From Fidelibacterota bacterium (lineage in GTDB: Bacteria > Pseudomonadota > Alphaproteobacteria > Rhodospirillales > Rhodospirillaceae): a stretch of 64,000 nt of DNA. Location of the stretch: contig CANJBL010000005.1 of assembly GCA_947472795.1 (NCBI GenBank), positions 62,001-126,000 on the forward strand, in the 5' to 3' direction. The position numbers were made by a program, and so were the translations under genes. This document shows, piece after piece, positions 44,926 through 53,715 of the stretch (the first letter of the stretch is position 1; the number at the start of each line of letters is the position of its first letter). The notes beneath the pieces were generated by a model. The model worked only from the letters and a program-made list of their open reading frames with translations, had not been told where the DNA came from and ran no database searches.

Positions 44926-45347
44926 GCAAACCCGTCGTAGAACCCCTCAAAATCGCGGATGCCGCAGCCGATCTCAGGCACGTCTTCGTGCGCGACCTCG
45001 TCCTGGACTGCAACATCGGCGTCCACAGCCACGAGAAAGGCCGTCCACAACGGGTCAGGATCAACCTGGACCTTGCTGTCTGGGAAGGCGACGCTTCCCA
45101 CAACGACCGGCTGGAGAACGTGGTCTGTTACGAGGATATCGTTACGAAGGTCCGCGCCGTGGCCGCCGACGGCCACGTCAATCTGGCGGAAACCCTAGCC
45201 GAACGGGTCGCGGATATCTGCCTGCAGGATCCCCAGTGCCGCTCCGCTCGCGTGCGCGTGGAAAAACTGGACGTCTTCGAAGACGCCGGTAGCGTGGGCG
45301 TGGAGATCGAACGTCTTTCCGCACTGAAGCCCCGGGCTCGAGGATAG
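44922..45347 (+). CDS. folB: Dihydroneopterin aldolase
   Basis: FolB cleaves dihydroneopterin to 6-hydroxymethyldihydropterin in folate synthesis. The 141-residue product has the family residues FVRDLVLDCNIGVHSHEKGRPQRV, the helix HVNLAETLAERVADICL and the catalytic Lys/Glu-bearing VRVEKLDVFEDAGSVGVEIER. It has a 20-residue N-terminal extension. It is the second gene of the pair with the FolM-like reductase. Confidence 0.92.
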   Translation: MSKPVVEPLKIADAAADLRHVFVRDLVLDCNIGVHSHEKGRPQRVRINLDLAVWEGDASHNDRLENVVCYEDIVTKVRAVAADGHVNLAETLAERVADICLQDPQCRSARVRVEKLDVFEDAGSVGVEIERLSALKPRARG

Positions 45348-45819
45348 GGCCCGATCCCCATTCCCGACTCGGGAACAGGGTTAGTCGAACCGTTTGCACC
45401 GCAAAAACGTCATGATTTCCGCCATCGAATCGTAACCGAGTCATGGGGGGTGAAGGCGTGTCAAGCAAAGTTGTTCACAAGGACTCCGCATCCGCCGCAA
45501 TCAGAGCTAATTTTTGCGAGGGTTTCGAGCGGGTCGCTAAGACCTTCACGCTTTCACAGAAAAACCTTTGAATATCAAAGGATTATTTTTTGTGCTCACA
45601 AAAGAGGCACAGCGGTGGGAATCCAGATTCTAGGCCCCCCGGTCTTTCTCATCCGGCGGTTTTCAACAGACTTATCCACAGAAGTCGTGGATATCTGGCG
45701 CGGTCTTGAGTGGAGGATTTTCTGGATGTTTTGGGCCCCATACTGTGCCGCCCAGCCAGTCCGTTTCTCACCGTTTTCAGTGCGTTGACGCTCGCACCTA
45801 AAGGTTCCACATAAGCGCC
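45348..45819. other. Gene-free region with DnaA box and clustered GANTC sites
   Basis: No plausible gene occupies these 472 bases. It contains a perfect DnaA box TTATCCACA (45672-45680), a weaker match CGTGGATAT nearby (45686-45694, opposite strand), TTGTTCACA (45471-45479), and six GANTC sites (45366, 45427, 45438, 45482, 45619, 45626). A 7-bp palindrome CCTTTGA-ATA-TCAAAGG (45565-45581) is followed by an A/T-rich run. It could be an origin-like or CcrM/DnaA-controlled promoter region for uvrC. Confidence 0.4.
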
Positions 45820-47730
45820 ATGAGCGTCACCACGCCGCCCGAAGGCGAACTCGTACCAGTTGAAAACCGGCCCGCAGATGACCTGAAGCTCAGCGGTCAT
45901 GCGCGCCTGACAGACTTGGTCAAGAACTTCCCCCAGAAGCCTGGGGTTTACCGCATGAGCAACGCCGCCGGCGACATGCTCTATGTCGGCAAGGCCAAGA
46001 ACCTCAAGAAGCGCGTCAGCTCCTACCTCCAGATCGATCGCATACCCTTGCGCTTGCAGCGCATGGTGCATGAGACACGCACCTGTGAGGTGGTGATCAC
46101 CCATACGGAAGCCGAAGCGCTCCTGCTCGAGAGCAATCTCATTAAGCAGCTGAAGCCGCGTTACAACATTCTGCTGCGCGACGATAAGTCGTTTCCGTTC
46201 ATCATGATCCCCGGCGGCCATCAGTACCCGCGCATCGTCAAGCACCGTGGTGCGCGCACCAAGGGCAACGAGTACTTCGGGCCTTTTGCCTCAGCCGGCG
46301 CGGTCAATGGCACGCTGGCCACACTGCAAAAGGTCTTCTTGCTGCGCAGTTGCACCGATACGGTCTTCGCCAACCGGTCGCGTCCCTGTTTGCTGTATCA
46401 GATCAAGCGCTGTTCGGCCCCTTGCGTGGGTATCATCGATTCCGCCGCCTACGGCGCACTGGTGGGCGAAGCGCGCTCCTTCCTCACCGGCGACAGCAAT
46501 AAGATCCAGACCGATCTCGCGCAGCGCATGGAGACCGCCAGCGCCGCGCTCGATTTTGAGACGGCCGCGGCTTTCCGTGACCGCATCCGCGCCATGACCG
46601 CCGTTCAGGCCCGCCAGGACATCAACGTCAGCACGCTGGGCGAGGCCGACGTCATCGCCTTGCACCGCGCCGGCGGGCAATCCTGCGTGCAAGTGTTCTT
46701 CTTCCGGGGCGGACAGAATTTCGGCAATCGCGCCTATTATCCTGCCCACGCCGCCGATGACACCGACGGCGACATCATCGAGGCCTTCATTGGTCAATTT
46801 TATGATTCCTTCACCCCGCCGCGCGAAATCCTCATGAACGTCGCTCCCCCCAATGAGGCGATTCTTGCCGAAGCTCTCAGTCTGAAAGCAGAGCGCAGCG
46901 TTACCCTCAGCCGGCCACAACGGGGTGACCGGAAAAAGTTGCTCGATCACGCTGAGATCAACGCGCGCGAAGCGCTGTTGCGCCGCATGGCCGAGAACAC
47001 CGCCCAGCGCAAACTTCTCGAAGGCGTTGCCGAAGTTTTCGCCCTGGCGTCCATGCCCGAGCGCATCGAGGTCTACGACAACTCGCATATCTCCGGCACC
47101 CACATGGTCGGCGCCATGATCGTTGCGGGGCCAGGCGGTTTGGCGAAGAACGCTTACCGCAAATTCAACATCAAAACCGCCGACCTTGCCCCCGGCGACG
47201 ATTACGGCGCCATGCGCGAAGTCCTCACCCGCCGCTTCGCCCGGGCCCAGAAGGAAGACCCCGAACGCAAGCTCGGCCAGTGGCCCGATCTGGTGCTGCT
47301 CGACGGCGGTCTAGGCCAACTCAATGCAGGTCTTAAAGTTCTTGCCGACCTTGGCATCAGCGACCTTTGCGTCGCGGGCATTGCCAAGGGCCCGGACCGC
47401 AACGCCGGCCGCGAGCAGTTTTTCATGCCGGGCCGCGAGCCTTTCACGCTGCCGCCCAATCATCCGGTGCTTTATTTCCTGCAGCGTTTGCGCGACGAAG
47501 CCCACCGCTTTGCCATCTCGGCCCATCGCGCCAAACGCTCCAAGGCGATCGGCCAGTCATTGCTGGACGAAGTGACCGGAATCGGCGCTGCCCGGAAAAA
47601 GGCACTTCTGCGACACTTCGGCTCGGCGAAGGATGTGGCCGCGGCAGGGCTCACCGACCTCAAGGCCGTCCCCGGAATCAGCGCCGCCACGGCAAAAAAG
47701 ATATATGACCACTTCCATCCGGAAGGCTAA
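45820..47730 (+). CDS. uvrC: Excinuclease ABC subunit C
   Basis: UvrC makes both incisions in nucleotide excision repair. The 636-residue product has the GIY-YIG nuclease (PGVYRMSNAAGDMLYVGKAKNLKKRVSSYL, about residues 38-65), a UVR/UvrB-contact segment (ALDFETAAAFRDRIRAM), a C-terminal endonuclease domain (VYDNSHISGTH, DLVLLDGG) and two helix-hairpin-helix motifs at the end (GIGAARKKALLRHFGS; VPGISAATAKKI). pgsA follows after 34 bases. Confidence 0.96.
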   Translation: MSVTTPPEGELVPVENRPADDLKLSGHARLTDLVKNFPQKPGVYRMSNAAGDMLYVGKAKNLKKRVSSYLQIDRIPLRLQRMVHETRTCEVVITHTEAEALLLESNLIKQLKPRYNILLRDDKSFPFIMIPGGHQYPRIVKHRGARTKGNEYFGPFASAGAVNGTLATLQKVFLLRSCTDTVFANRSRPCLLYQIKRCSAPCVGIIDSAAYGALVGEARSFLTGDSNKIQTDLAQRMETASAALDFETAAAFRDRIRAMTAVQARQDINVSTLGEADVIALHRAGGQSCVQVFFFRGGQNFGNRAYYPAHAADDTDGDIIEAFIGQFYDSFTPPREILMNVAPPNEAILAEALSLKAERSVTLSRPQRGDRKKLLDHAEINAREALLRRMAENTAQRKLLEGVAEVFALASMPERIEVYDNSHISGTHMVGAMIVAGPGGLAKNAYRKFNIKTADLAPGDDYGAMREVLTRRFARAQKEDPERKLGQWPDLVLLDGGLGQLNAGLKVLADLGISDLCVAGIAKGPDRNAGREQFFMPGREPFTLPPNHPVLYFLQRLRDEAHRFAISAHRAKRSKAIGQSLLDEVTGIGAARKKALLRHFGSAKDVAAAGLTDLKAVPGISAATAKKIYDHFHPEG

Positions 47731-47764
47731 CATCCTCGCCTTCTGACGGTTGCGGGGACATCGC

Positions 47765-48337
47765 GTGCTGAATTTGCCAAACCTTCTCACCATGTCGCGG
47801 ATCATGATCATCCCGCTGGTGGTGGCTACGTTCTTCTTCGATAGCACAACCATGCGCTGGATCGCCTGCGCGCTCTTCACGCTCGCGGGCGTGACGGATT
47901 TCTTCGATGGCTACCTTGCCCGGCGCGCCAACCAAGTCTCCTCTCTCGGTCGATTCCTCGACCCTATCGCCGACAAACTGCTGGTGGCCTCGGTACTCCT
48001 GATGATCGTGGCCTTCGGCCGCGTCGGTCCGTGGTCCTATCTCCCCGCCCTGGTGATTATGCAGCGTGAAATCATGGTTTCCGGTTTGCGCGAATTCCTG
48101 GCGGAACTGCATGTCAGCGTACCAGTGACAAAGCTGGCCAAGGCCAAAACCACGGTACAGATGATCGCGCTCGGTTTTCTCATCGTCGGCTCCCATTCCC
48201 CGGAATGGATTCCCGCCGAGCGCATCGGTGAGATCGGCATCTGGATTGCCGCCGCCATTACGTTGATCACCGGCTACGACTATCTCAAGGCCGGCGTACG
48301 CTATATGGCCGGCAACCCGCCGCCCGCCGGATCATAA
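47765..48337 (+). CDS. pgsA: CDP-diacylglycerol-glycerol-3-phosphate 3-phosphatidyltransferase
   Basis: PgsA makes phosphatidylglycerol phosphate at the inner membrane. The product (190 residues) is hydrophobic with about five helices and carries the CDP-alcohol phosphotransferase signature DGYLARRANQVSSLGRFLDPIAD, spaced DGx2ARx8Gx3Dx3D. I choose GTG 47765 after GGGGAC; TTG 47750 is an alternative. It is in an operon with uvrC and moaD. Confidence 0.95.
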   Translation: MLNLPNLLTMSRIMIIPLVVATFFFDSTTMRWIACALFTLAGVTDFFDGYLARRANQVSSLGRFLDPIADKLLVASVLLMIVAFGRVGPWSYLPALVIMQREIMVSGLREFLAELHVSVPVTKLAKAKTTVQMIALGFLIVGSHSPEWIPAERIGEIGIWIAAAITLITGYDYLKAGVRYMAGNPPPAGS

Positions 48338-48341
48338 GCCC

Positions 48342-48593
48342 ATGACCGTTCTCTACTTCGCCTGGGTGAAGGAAAAGGTGGGCATGAGTACGGAAACGCT
48401 CACCCCTCCCACCGACGTCACAACAGTCGGCGCCTTGATGGATTGGTTAACCGTGCGCGGGCCCGGTCATGCCGCCGCGTTCGCGGATCGCAGCCTTATC
48501 AAAGCTGCCGTTGACCAAGTGCACGTCCCGCATACCGCACCGCTCGCCGGAGCCAAGGAAGTGGCGTTCTTTCCGCCCGTCACCGGTGGCTGA
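48342..48593 (+). CDS. moaD: Molybdopterin synthase sulfur-carrier subunit MoaD
   Basis: MoaD carries thiocarboxylate sulfur for molybdopterin synthesis. The 83-residue product has the ubiquitin-like pattern LYFAWVKEKVG and ends in the essential Gly-Gly (FPPVTGG). It starts four bases after pgsA. Its partner moaE is at 50014, separated by a methyltransferase gene on the opposite strand, unlike the usual moaD-moaE pair. Confidence 0.92.
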   Translation: MTVLYFAWVKEKVGMSTETLTPPTDVTTVGALMDWLTVRGPGHAAAFADRSLIKAAVDQVHVPHTAPLAGAKEVAFFPPVTGG

Positions 48594-49931
48594 TCACGCT
48601 TTCGCTGATTTTGTCAGGTAGACATAGTAGCCCAGAACAGGCTGCTGAGCTTCGTTGCGGATGGGCGCCTCAGCGGTGCGCACAACTTCGAAACCGGCCT
48701 CACGCGCAAGTCTTTGTATATATTCGCGGCCGTGACGATAGTGCCCGTTCTGGGCCAATTCCACATCATGTGTGGCGCTGATCTCCACGGTGAAGGCGAA
48801 GATGCCATCTGGTGTTAAGCACCGCTGCGCTTGCGTGAAGAGAGGACGCAAGTCCCCCAGATATTCGAATACGTCCGCCGAGACAATTAAATCGAATGTG
48901 TCCGAACGCTTGGCCATAACCTCGGCAAGATCGCCTGCCACAAGTTCATGATAAATTCCCCGCCGCACAGCCTCGCGAAGCATCTTCTCTGAGAGATCCA
49001 CCCCGACCAGGCGGGTGATGGGATAACTTTGCACAAGCGCATGACCCATGAGCCCCGTGCCGCAGCCGAGATCGAGAACCCCCGGAAAACTTTCTATCTT
49101 GGGCCGCAGATCGAGCAGCGTGGTCACGATAACGGCGGGGGCGCCATAGCCAAGCAGTCCCACCAGATGGTTTTCGAAATTGGGCGCGAAGGTGTCAAAG
49201 AACGATTGGGCAAAGGCGACGGGCTGCGCGTCGCTGATCTTGCCCTCGGCCGATGCCAGAAGGTGCTGCGCGACTTTATCGCCGGGATCAGCGGTCAGCA
49301 TGTCGCGATAGCACTCGGCGGCCTTAGCCATATCGTTCATGCAACGATAGGCGTGCGCGATTTGATTGAGGACGGGGTTATAGCTAACCGGCGGAATATC
49401 CGGGTGCGCCCGCAGCGTGAGCACGCCCTTGGTTCCAACGGCGACCGCATCAGCTTCGCGCCGGAGTTCGGTCAGCGCATTCACCAGCGAGATCAGACTT
49501 TTCACGTTCAGCGGATTGACGCTGTGCGCGTGCTCATAATAGCCCGCGGCACGCGGCATGTTCCTATCCTGGTGAGCCATGCGCCCGAGATAGTAGGCCA
49601 CATCATCAAAATTGGGATTGAGAGCCAAGGCCCGTTCCAAATGCGGCTGCGCCGCCTTGAGGTCCTGCTTATGCCCCAGGATAATACCCAACATACGCTG
49701 CGCCTCAGCACTGTCGGGCTCCACCTGCACCACCTGAGACCATACTGTTTCGGCCGCCGCGAATTTCTGCGCCGATATCAGAGCATGCCCCAAGTCGGAT
49801 AAAGCTTCCGTGGACTGCGGCCGCACCACGAGAGCACTGCGAAAGCAGCGCTCGGCGTCGTCCCAGGCACCGCGCGCGACGGCGGCCCGGCCGTCCTGAA
49901 GATAGGTTTGAAACTGATCGTTCATCGGCAT
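48594..49931 (-). CDS. TPR-repeat methyltransferase
   Basis: The product (about 445 residues) joins several N-terminal TPR units (DAERCFRSALVVRPQSTEALSDLG, AEPH-type repeats to about residue 210) to a SAM-dependent methyltransferase domain with VLDLGCGTGLMG, VGVDLSEKML and DLIVSADVFEYLGDL. It is cytoplasmic. Such TPR-methyltransferases are widespread in alphaproteobacteria; targets are unknown. It sits between moaD and moaE in the opposite direction, with its stop touching moaD. Start ATG 49931 follows GAAGG. Confidence 0.85.
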   Translation of the reverse strand: MPMNDQFQTYLQDGRAAVARGAWDDAERCFRSALVVRPQSTEALSDLGHALISAQKFAAAETVWSQVVQVEPDSAEAQRMLGIILGHKQDLKAAQPHLERALALNPNFDDVAYYLGRMAHQDRNMPRAAGYYEHAHSVNPLNVKSLISLVNALTELRREADAVAVGTKGVLTLRAHPDIPPVSYNPVLNQIAHAYRCMNDMAKAAECYRDMLTADPGDKVAQHLLASAEGKISDAQPVAFAQSFFDTFAPNFENHLVGLLGYGAPAVIVTTLLDLRPKIESFPGVLDLGCGTGLMGHALVQSYPITRLVGVDLSEKMLREAVRRGIYHELVAGDLAEVMAKRSDTFDLIVSADVFEYLGDLRPLFTQAQRCLTPDGIFAFTVEISATHDVELAQNGHYRHGREYIQRLAREAGFEVVRTAEAPIRNEAQQPVLGYYVYLTKSAKA

Positions 49932-50013
49932 GCCAGCCTTCAACTGAGAGGGCTTTTGCTTATTTCAATTTATCTGCTTTCCCCGTCAAGAGGGTCCATT
50001 TATCCTTTGAGAC

Positions 50014-50493
50014 ATGACATCACAAACTGCGGTGCGCGTTCAGCGTGAAGCCTTCGACCCCGGCATGGAGGTGGGCGACTTTTGCCGGCACAACGCCATG
50101 TCCGGCGGCGTCGCCACGTTCGTTGGTCAGATGCGCGATTTCCGCGGCGATACGCGCGAGTCCGGCGATACCATCACCGCCATGACGCTCGAACACTATC
50201 CCGGCATGGCCGAGCGGCAGCTCGAAGGTCTCATCACTGAAGCAAAAAGCCGCTGGCCTCTCGACGATGTCAGGGTCATCCACCGTTTTGGCACGTTGCA
50301 GCCAGGTGAGCCCATTGTGTTGGTGGCCGTCGCCGCGGCTCACCGGAGCGAGGCCTTCGAAGCCTGCGCTTTCCTCATGGATTGGCTGAAGACCGAGGCG
50401 CCCTTCTGGAAGAAGGAAAGCACCGCAGCCGGCGGCGCGTGGGTCGATGCCCGCGCCGCCGACGAAGATAAAGCCGAGCGCTGGCGGAGGTGA
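50014..50493 (+). CDS. moaE: Molybdopterin synthase catalytic subunit MoaE
   Basis: MoaE combines with MoaD to make molybdopterin from cyclic pyranopterin monophosphate. The 159-residue product has FVGQMRDFRGD, LEHYPGMAERQL, IHRFGTLQPGEPIVLVAVAAAHR and the catalytic Lys region TEAPFWKKE. It converges on the metallophore binding-protein gene. Confidence 0.93.
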   Translation: MTSQTAVRVQREAFDPGMEVGDFCRHNAMSGGVATFVGQMRDFRGDTRESGDTITAMTLEHYPGMAERQLEGLITEAKSRWPLDDVRVIHRFGTLQPGEPIVLVAVAAAHRSEAFEACAFLMDWLKTEAPFWKKESTAAGGAWVDARAADEDKAERWRR

Positions 50494-50499
50494 CCGCGC

Positions 50500-51504
50500 C
50501 TACGATGGATTGAGCAGCGCGGTGATCTGCTCTTCCGTCAGGTCCACATGATAGAAGAGTTTGAAGAAGCTTTTGGTGTCGGCTCGGAGCTGGTTCGCAT
50601 CGGGCGCGCCATAGAGCGCCGATGTCAACCACAACAAACCCAAGAGCCTGTTGACCGACGGCGGATGGTCCGTCCAACCCCACGGCGCGCGCGGTGGCGT
50701 GATGATGCGCCCCGCCTTTACCGCACGTAGGTCGGACCAGCCCGGTCCTTTGGCGTACTCGCGGAAGCGGCTGTCTATGGCGAGAATGAGATCGGGGTCG
50801 CCCGCCTGCACTTCCGCAGCATTGGCAGTTGGCGCCGAGATCACGTTCTTCATGCCAGCCAGGGCGTAGATGTCATTGAAGCCGCTGTCGGCCGATGTAG
50901 TTACTGTGCCGTCGGCCGAGCCTGCGACATACACTTTCACCGGCTTGGCCGTCGCAACCGTTTTCTGCACCCGATTGAGAACATCCTCCGCATAGCGGGC
51001 AAGCTCTTCCCCTCTGGCCGCACGACCGGTCAACTTTCCCAAAGCGCGCAGGGTTTCGGGCGTCTTTGCTACAGAAGCGCTCAACAAGACGTAAGGCAAA
51101 CCGGTTTTGTCCCGCACCTTCTCCGCCAATGCGATGTAACGCGCATCGGTGTCGCCGAAGTCGAGAATGAGCTGCGGCTTCTTGGCGAGGATTTCGGAGA
51201 TCTCGGGGTCTTGCCCCTTGGCTGTGACACCGCCGATTTCCGGCAGGGTCCTGACTTGCGGGGAAAGATAAGCCGCCACGTCCGGCCGCGGCGCATGCAC
51301 CCACCCCACCATGGCTTCAGGCGCGAAGGAATAGAGCAGAACTTCAGCAGGCGGACCTGCGGCGGCGATGCGGGTCACGGGTTCGGCGATTTTGATGGTG
51401 TGCCCCGTGACATCGGTGATCTCGCCGGCAAACGCCTGTGAGGCCAAGCCAAGCGCGAGCAGAAACGCCAGCTTCGTTCTCAGTAAAGATTGCGACATGC
51501 CCAT
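50500..51504 (-). CDS. ABC-type metal-complex substrate-binding protein
   Basis: The 334-residue product has a signal peptide (LAFLLALGLASQAFAG) and the FepB/BtuF/HmuT-type periplasmic-binding fold: GHTIKIAEPVTRIAAAGPPAEVLLY, EIGGVTAKGQDPEISEILAKKPQLIL, PDLILAIDSRF and WTDHPPSVNRLLGLLWL. It should carry an iron, heme, corrinoid or catechol-type metal complex. No permease or ATPase is adjacent. It is divergent from the TonB receptor gene, with two paired operators between them. The ATG at 51504 follows AGGAGA at proper distance; ATGs at 51531 and 51498 are alternatives. Confidence 0.85.
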   Translation of the reverse strand: MGMSQSLLRTKLAFLLALGLASQAFAGEITDVTGHTIKIAEPVTRIAAAGPPAEVLLYSFAPEAMVGWVHAPRPDVAAYLSPQVRTLPEIGGVTAKGQDPEISEILAKKPQLILDFGDTDARYIALAEKVRDKTGLPYVLLSASVAKTPETLRALGKLTGRAARGEELARYAEDVLNRVQKTVATAKPVKVYVAGSADGTVTTSADSGFNDIYALAGMKNVISAPTANAAEVQAGDPDLILAIDSRFREYAKGPGWSDLRAVKAGRIITPPRAPWGWTDHPPSVNRLLGLLWLTSALYGAPDANQLRADTKSFFKLFYHVDLTEEQITALLNPS

Positions 51505-51531
51505 AGTCTCTCCTGCGTTCGAGCCTTGCAT

Positions 51532-51589
51532 CGATATATCCTGTCAGATATATCAAGCCTTGGAACGAAATATTCTGACTGATATTTCG
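51532..51589. promoter_or_regulatory. Two Mo-box-like operators between binding protein and receptor
   Basis: Site 1 (51532-51555) has arms CGATATAT and ATATATCA; site 2 (51566-51589) has arms CGAAATAT and ATATTTCG, a perfect 8-bp inverted repeat. Both have an 8-base spacer with the shared pattern YCTGWCWG, and their centres are 34 bp apart. The 8-8-8 layout with CG ends and inner ATAT matches the ModE operator form (CGNTATAT-type arms). Site 2 lies 22 bases upstream of the receptor start. Confidence 0.6.
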
Positions 51590-51611
51590 CGTATCGCAAG
51601 GGGAGAATCAC

Positions 51612-53660
51612 ATGTTGCGCGTATCGCTGGCTTCGACTGTTTCGCTGCTGGCTTTGGCCATCACTGCGCCCACCGTCAAAGCCGCCGAAGACCAGGCCTT
51701 CAGCTTGGGTCAGATCGAACAGATCGTGGTTTCAGCGCAAGCCATCCAGCAGCGTCTGCAGCCCATGAGCCAGTCCGTGGTCTCTAGCGAAGAGATGTAC
51801 AAGTTCAACGAACAGACACTGGATCGGGCCATTGACTTGGTGCCGGGCGCCGTTTCGTCAAACACCGGCGGCAATCGTAACGAACGTCTCATCTTTGTGC
51901 GCGGCTTCGACCGTTTCCAGGTGCCGCTTTCCATCGATGGCATCCGTGTTTACCTGCCCGCCGACAACCGCCTCGACTACGGCCTTTTCCTCACCGCCGA
52001 TCTCGCGCAGATCCAGGTGCAGAAGGGCTACGTCTCGGTACTCGACGGCCCCGGCGGCATGGGTGGCGCGATCAACCTTGTCACCAAGCAGCCGACGCAA
52101 CCCTTCGAATGGGACGTGCGCGGCGGCATGACCGCCTCCGGCGATCTCTCGGCCAACGGCTATACCGGCTATGCGTCGGCCGGGTCCAAGCAGGAAAAAT
52201 ATTACGTGCATGTCAGCGGTGCCCTCACCGACATGATGCGCTGGAGCCTCTCGGACCGTTATGTGCCGACCGCGACTGAAAATGGCGGCTTCCGCGACCA
52301 TTCGCTGACCAAGAATTGGCGCGTCAACGCCAAAGCAGGTTACACGCCCAACGACAGCGACGAATACTCGCTGAGCTTCACCCAGCAATCCGGCAAGAAG
52401 GACGCGCCCTTCTCCGTCACCGACACCGTTGCCAGCCAACGCGATTGGCGCTGGCCCTATTGGGATGTACAGAGCATCTACTTCCTCTCCACCACTGCCC
52501 TCGGCCAGAACATGCATCTGAAGACAAAGGCTTACTACAACACCTTCAAGAACGGCCTGGAATCCTACGACGACGCCACGTACACGACGCAGAAGACTGC
52601 CAAGGCTTTCAGCAGCCCTTATGACGACAACGCATATGGCGGCAGCTTGGAATTAGATGCCGATCTGGCGCCATCCGACACCATCAAGGTGGCGGCGTTC
52701 TATCGCCGTGACCATCATGAAGAAGCCCAGACCACTTACGCGCCGACACTGTTCGTCGAGCCTGTGCAGACCAACGAGGAAGATACCTACTCCATCGCGT
52801 TGGAGAACCGGTTCCACGTCACGCCGCAGCTCGATTTCGTCGCCGGCGGCAGCTACGACTATCGCGACCTGCGTATCGCCAACGACTTTGCGTCGAACGC
52901 ATTCGTCTACTACGCGCTGAAGGATGCACATGCCTGGAACGGCCAGGCGGCGCTGATCTATAACATCGACCCCACGACGAACGTTTACGCTAACGTCTCC
53001 GACCGCACGCGCTTTCCGACAGTTTTCGAGCGCTTCAGTTCGCGGTTTGGCGGGTCCACCTCAAACCCCGGCTTGAAACCCGAGCGCGCGGTGAATACGG
53101 AAATCGGCGGTGGTACGCAGCTATTCGGCAATACCAAAGCCAGTGTGTCGCTTTACTACAACGACGTTACCGACGTCATTGTGTCGGTGCCGATTGTGGC
53201 CAACGGCACGAACGTCAACCAGAGCCAGAACGTCGGCAATGGGCACTATTACGGCGCCGAGTTCTCCATCGACAGTCACTTGGCCGACCACCTGGATCTC
53301 GCCGTGCGCTACAGCACGATCAAGCGCGTGATCCACAATCCGGTCAATGCGGCGTTCCGCCTCACCGGCGTGCCCAGTAACCAGATCTTTGCCTACCTGA
53401 CCTATGGCGTGATGGACAGGGTCAGCATATCGCCCAGCGTGTTGGCCGCCAGCGACCGCTGGACCGTCACCACCAATGGCGCCACTTACTTCCGCACCGG
53501 CGCGTATGTGCAAGCCAACCTGCAAGCCGATATCCGCGTAACGTCCAATGCCGACATCTCCTTCGGCGCGCGCAACCTCTTCGACGAGAACCACCAGCTC
53601 ACGGCCGGATTTCCTGAAGAAGGCCGCAACTTCTTCCTGAACTTGCGCATCCGCGGCTAA
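51612..53660 (+). CDS. TonB-dependent receptor (predicted metallophore or molybdenum-linked)
   Basis: The 682-residue product has a signal peptide (LASTVSLLALAITAPTVKA), a plug (IVVSAQAIQQRLQPMSQSVVSSEEM, FVRGFDRFQVPLSIDGIRVYLP, VLDGPGGMGGAINLVTK) and a beta-barrel ending RNFFLNLRIRG. The plug and barrel resemble catecholate siderophore receptors. The ATG at 51612 follows AAGGGGAG. Genetically it is paired with a divergent metal-complex binding protein and lies beside moaD/moaE; both are under the same Mo-box-like operators. The ligand may be a molybdenum or tungsten complex; iron cannot be excluded. Confidence 0.88.
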   Translation: MLRVSLASTVSLLALAITAPTVKAAEDQAFSLGQIEQIVVSAQAIQQRLQPMSQSVVSSEEMYKFNEQTLDRAIDLVPGAVSSNTGGNRNERLIFVRGFDRFQVPLSIDGIRVYLPADNRLDYGLFLTADLAQIQVQKGYVSVLDGPGGMGGAINLVTKQPTQPFEWDVRGGMTASGDLSANGYTGYASAGSKQEKYYVHVSGALTDMMRWSLSDRYVPTATENGGFRDHSLTKNWRVNAKAGYTPNDSDEYSLSFTQQSGKKDAPFSVTDTVASQRDWRWPYWDVQSIYFLSTTALGQNMHLKTKAYYNTFKNGLESYDDATYTTQKTAKAFSSPYDDNAYGGSLELDADLAPSDTIKVAAFYRRDHHEEAQTTYAPTLFVEPVQTNEEDTYSIALENRFHVTPQLDFVAGGSYDYRDLRIANDFASNAFVYYALKDAHAWNGQAALIYNIDPTTNVYANVSDRTRFPTVFERFSSRFGGSTSNPGLKPERAVNTEIGGGTQLFGNTKASVSLYYNDVTDVIVSVPIVANGTNVNQSQNVGNGHYYGAEFSIDSHLADHLDLAVRYSTIKRVIHNPVNAAFRLTGVPSNQIFAYLTYGVMDRVSISPSVLAASDRWTVTTNGATYFRTGAYVQANLQADIRVTSNADISFGARNLFDENHQLTAGFPEEGRNFFLNLRIRG

Positions 53661-53663
53661 AAC

Positions 53664-53692
53664 AAAAAGGGCGCCGCTGGCAGGCGGCGCCC
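53664..53692 (-). terminator. Rho-independent terminator of ilvE
   Basis: GGGCGCCGC (53669-53677) pairs with GCGGCGCCC (53684-53692); on the minus strand it is followed by TTTTTGTTTT. It lies 24 bases after the ilvE stop and also backs up the end of the receptor gene. Confidence 0.85.
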
Positions 53693-53715
53693 TTCATCTT
53701 CAGATAAACTGATCG

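Noticed and set aside
45348-45819. Chromosome origin of replication
   Set aside because: One perfect DnaA box plus weak matches is not enough, a second perfect box exists at 59693, and no origin-associated genes (dnaA, hemE, parAB) flank it. Kept only as a hypothesis.
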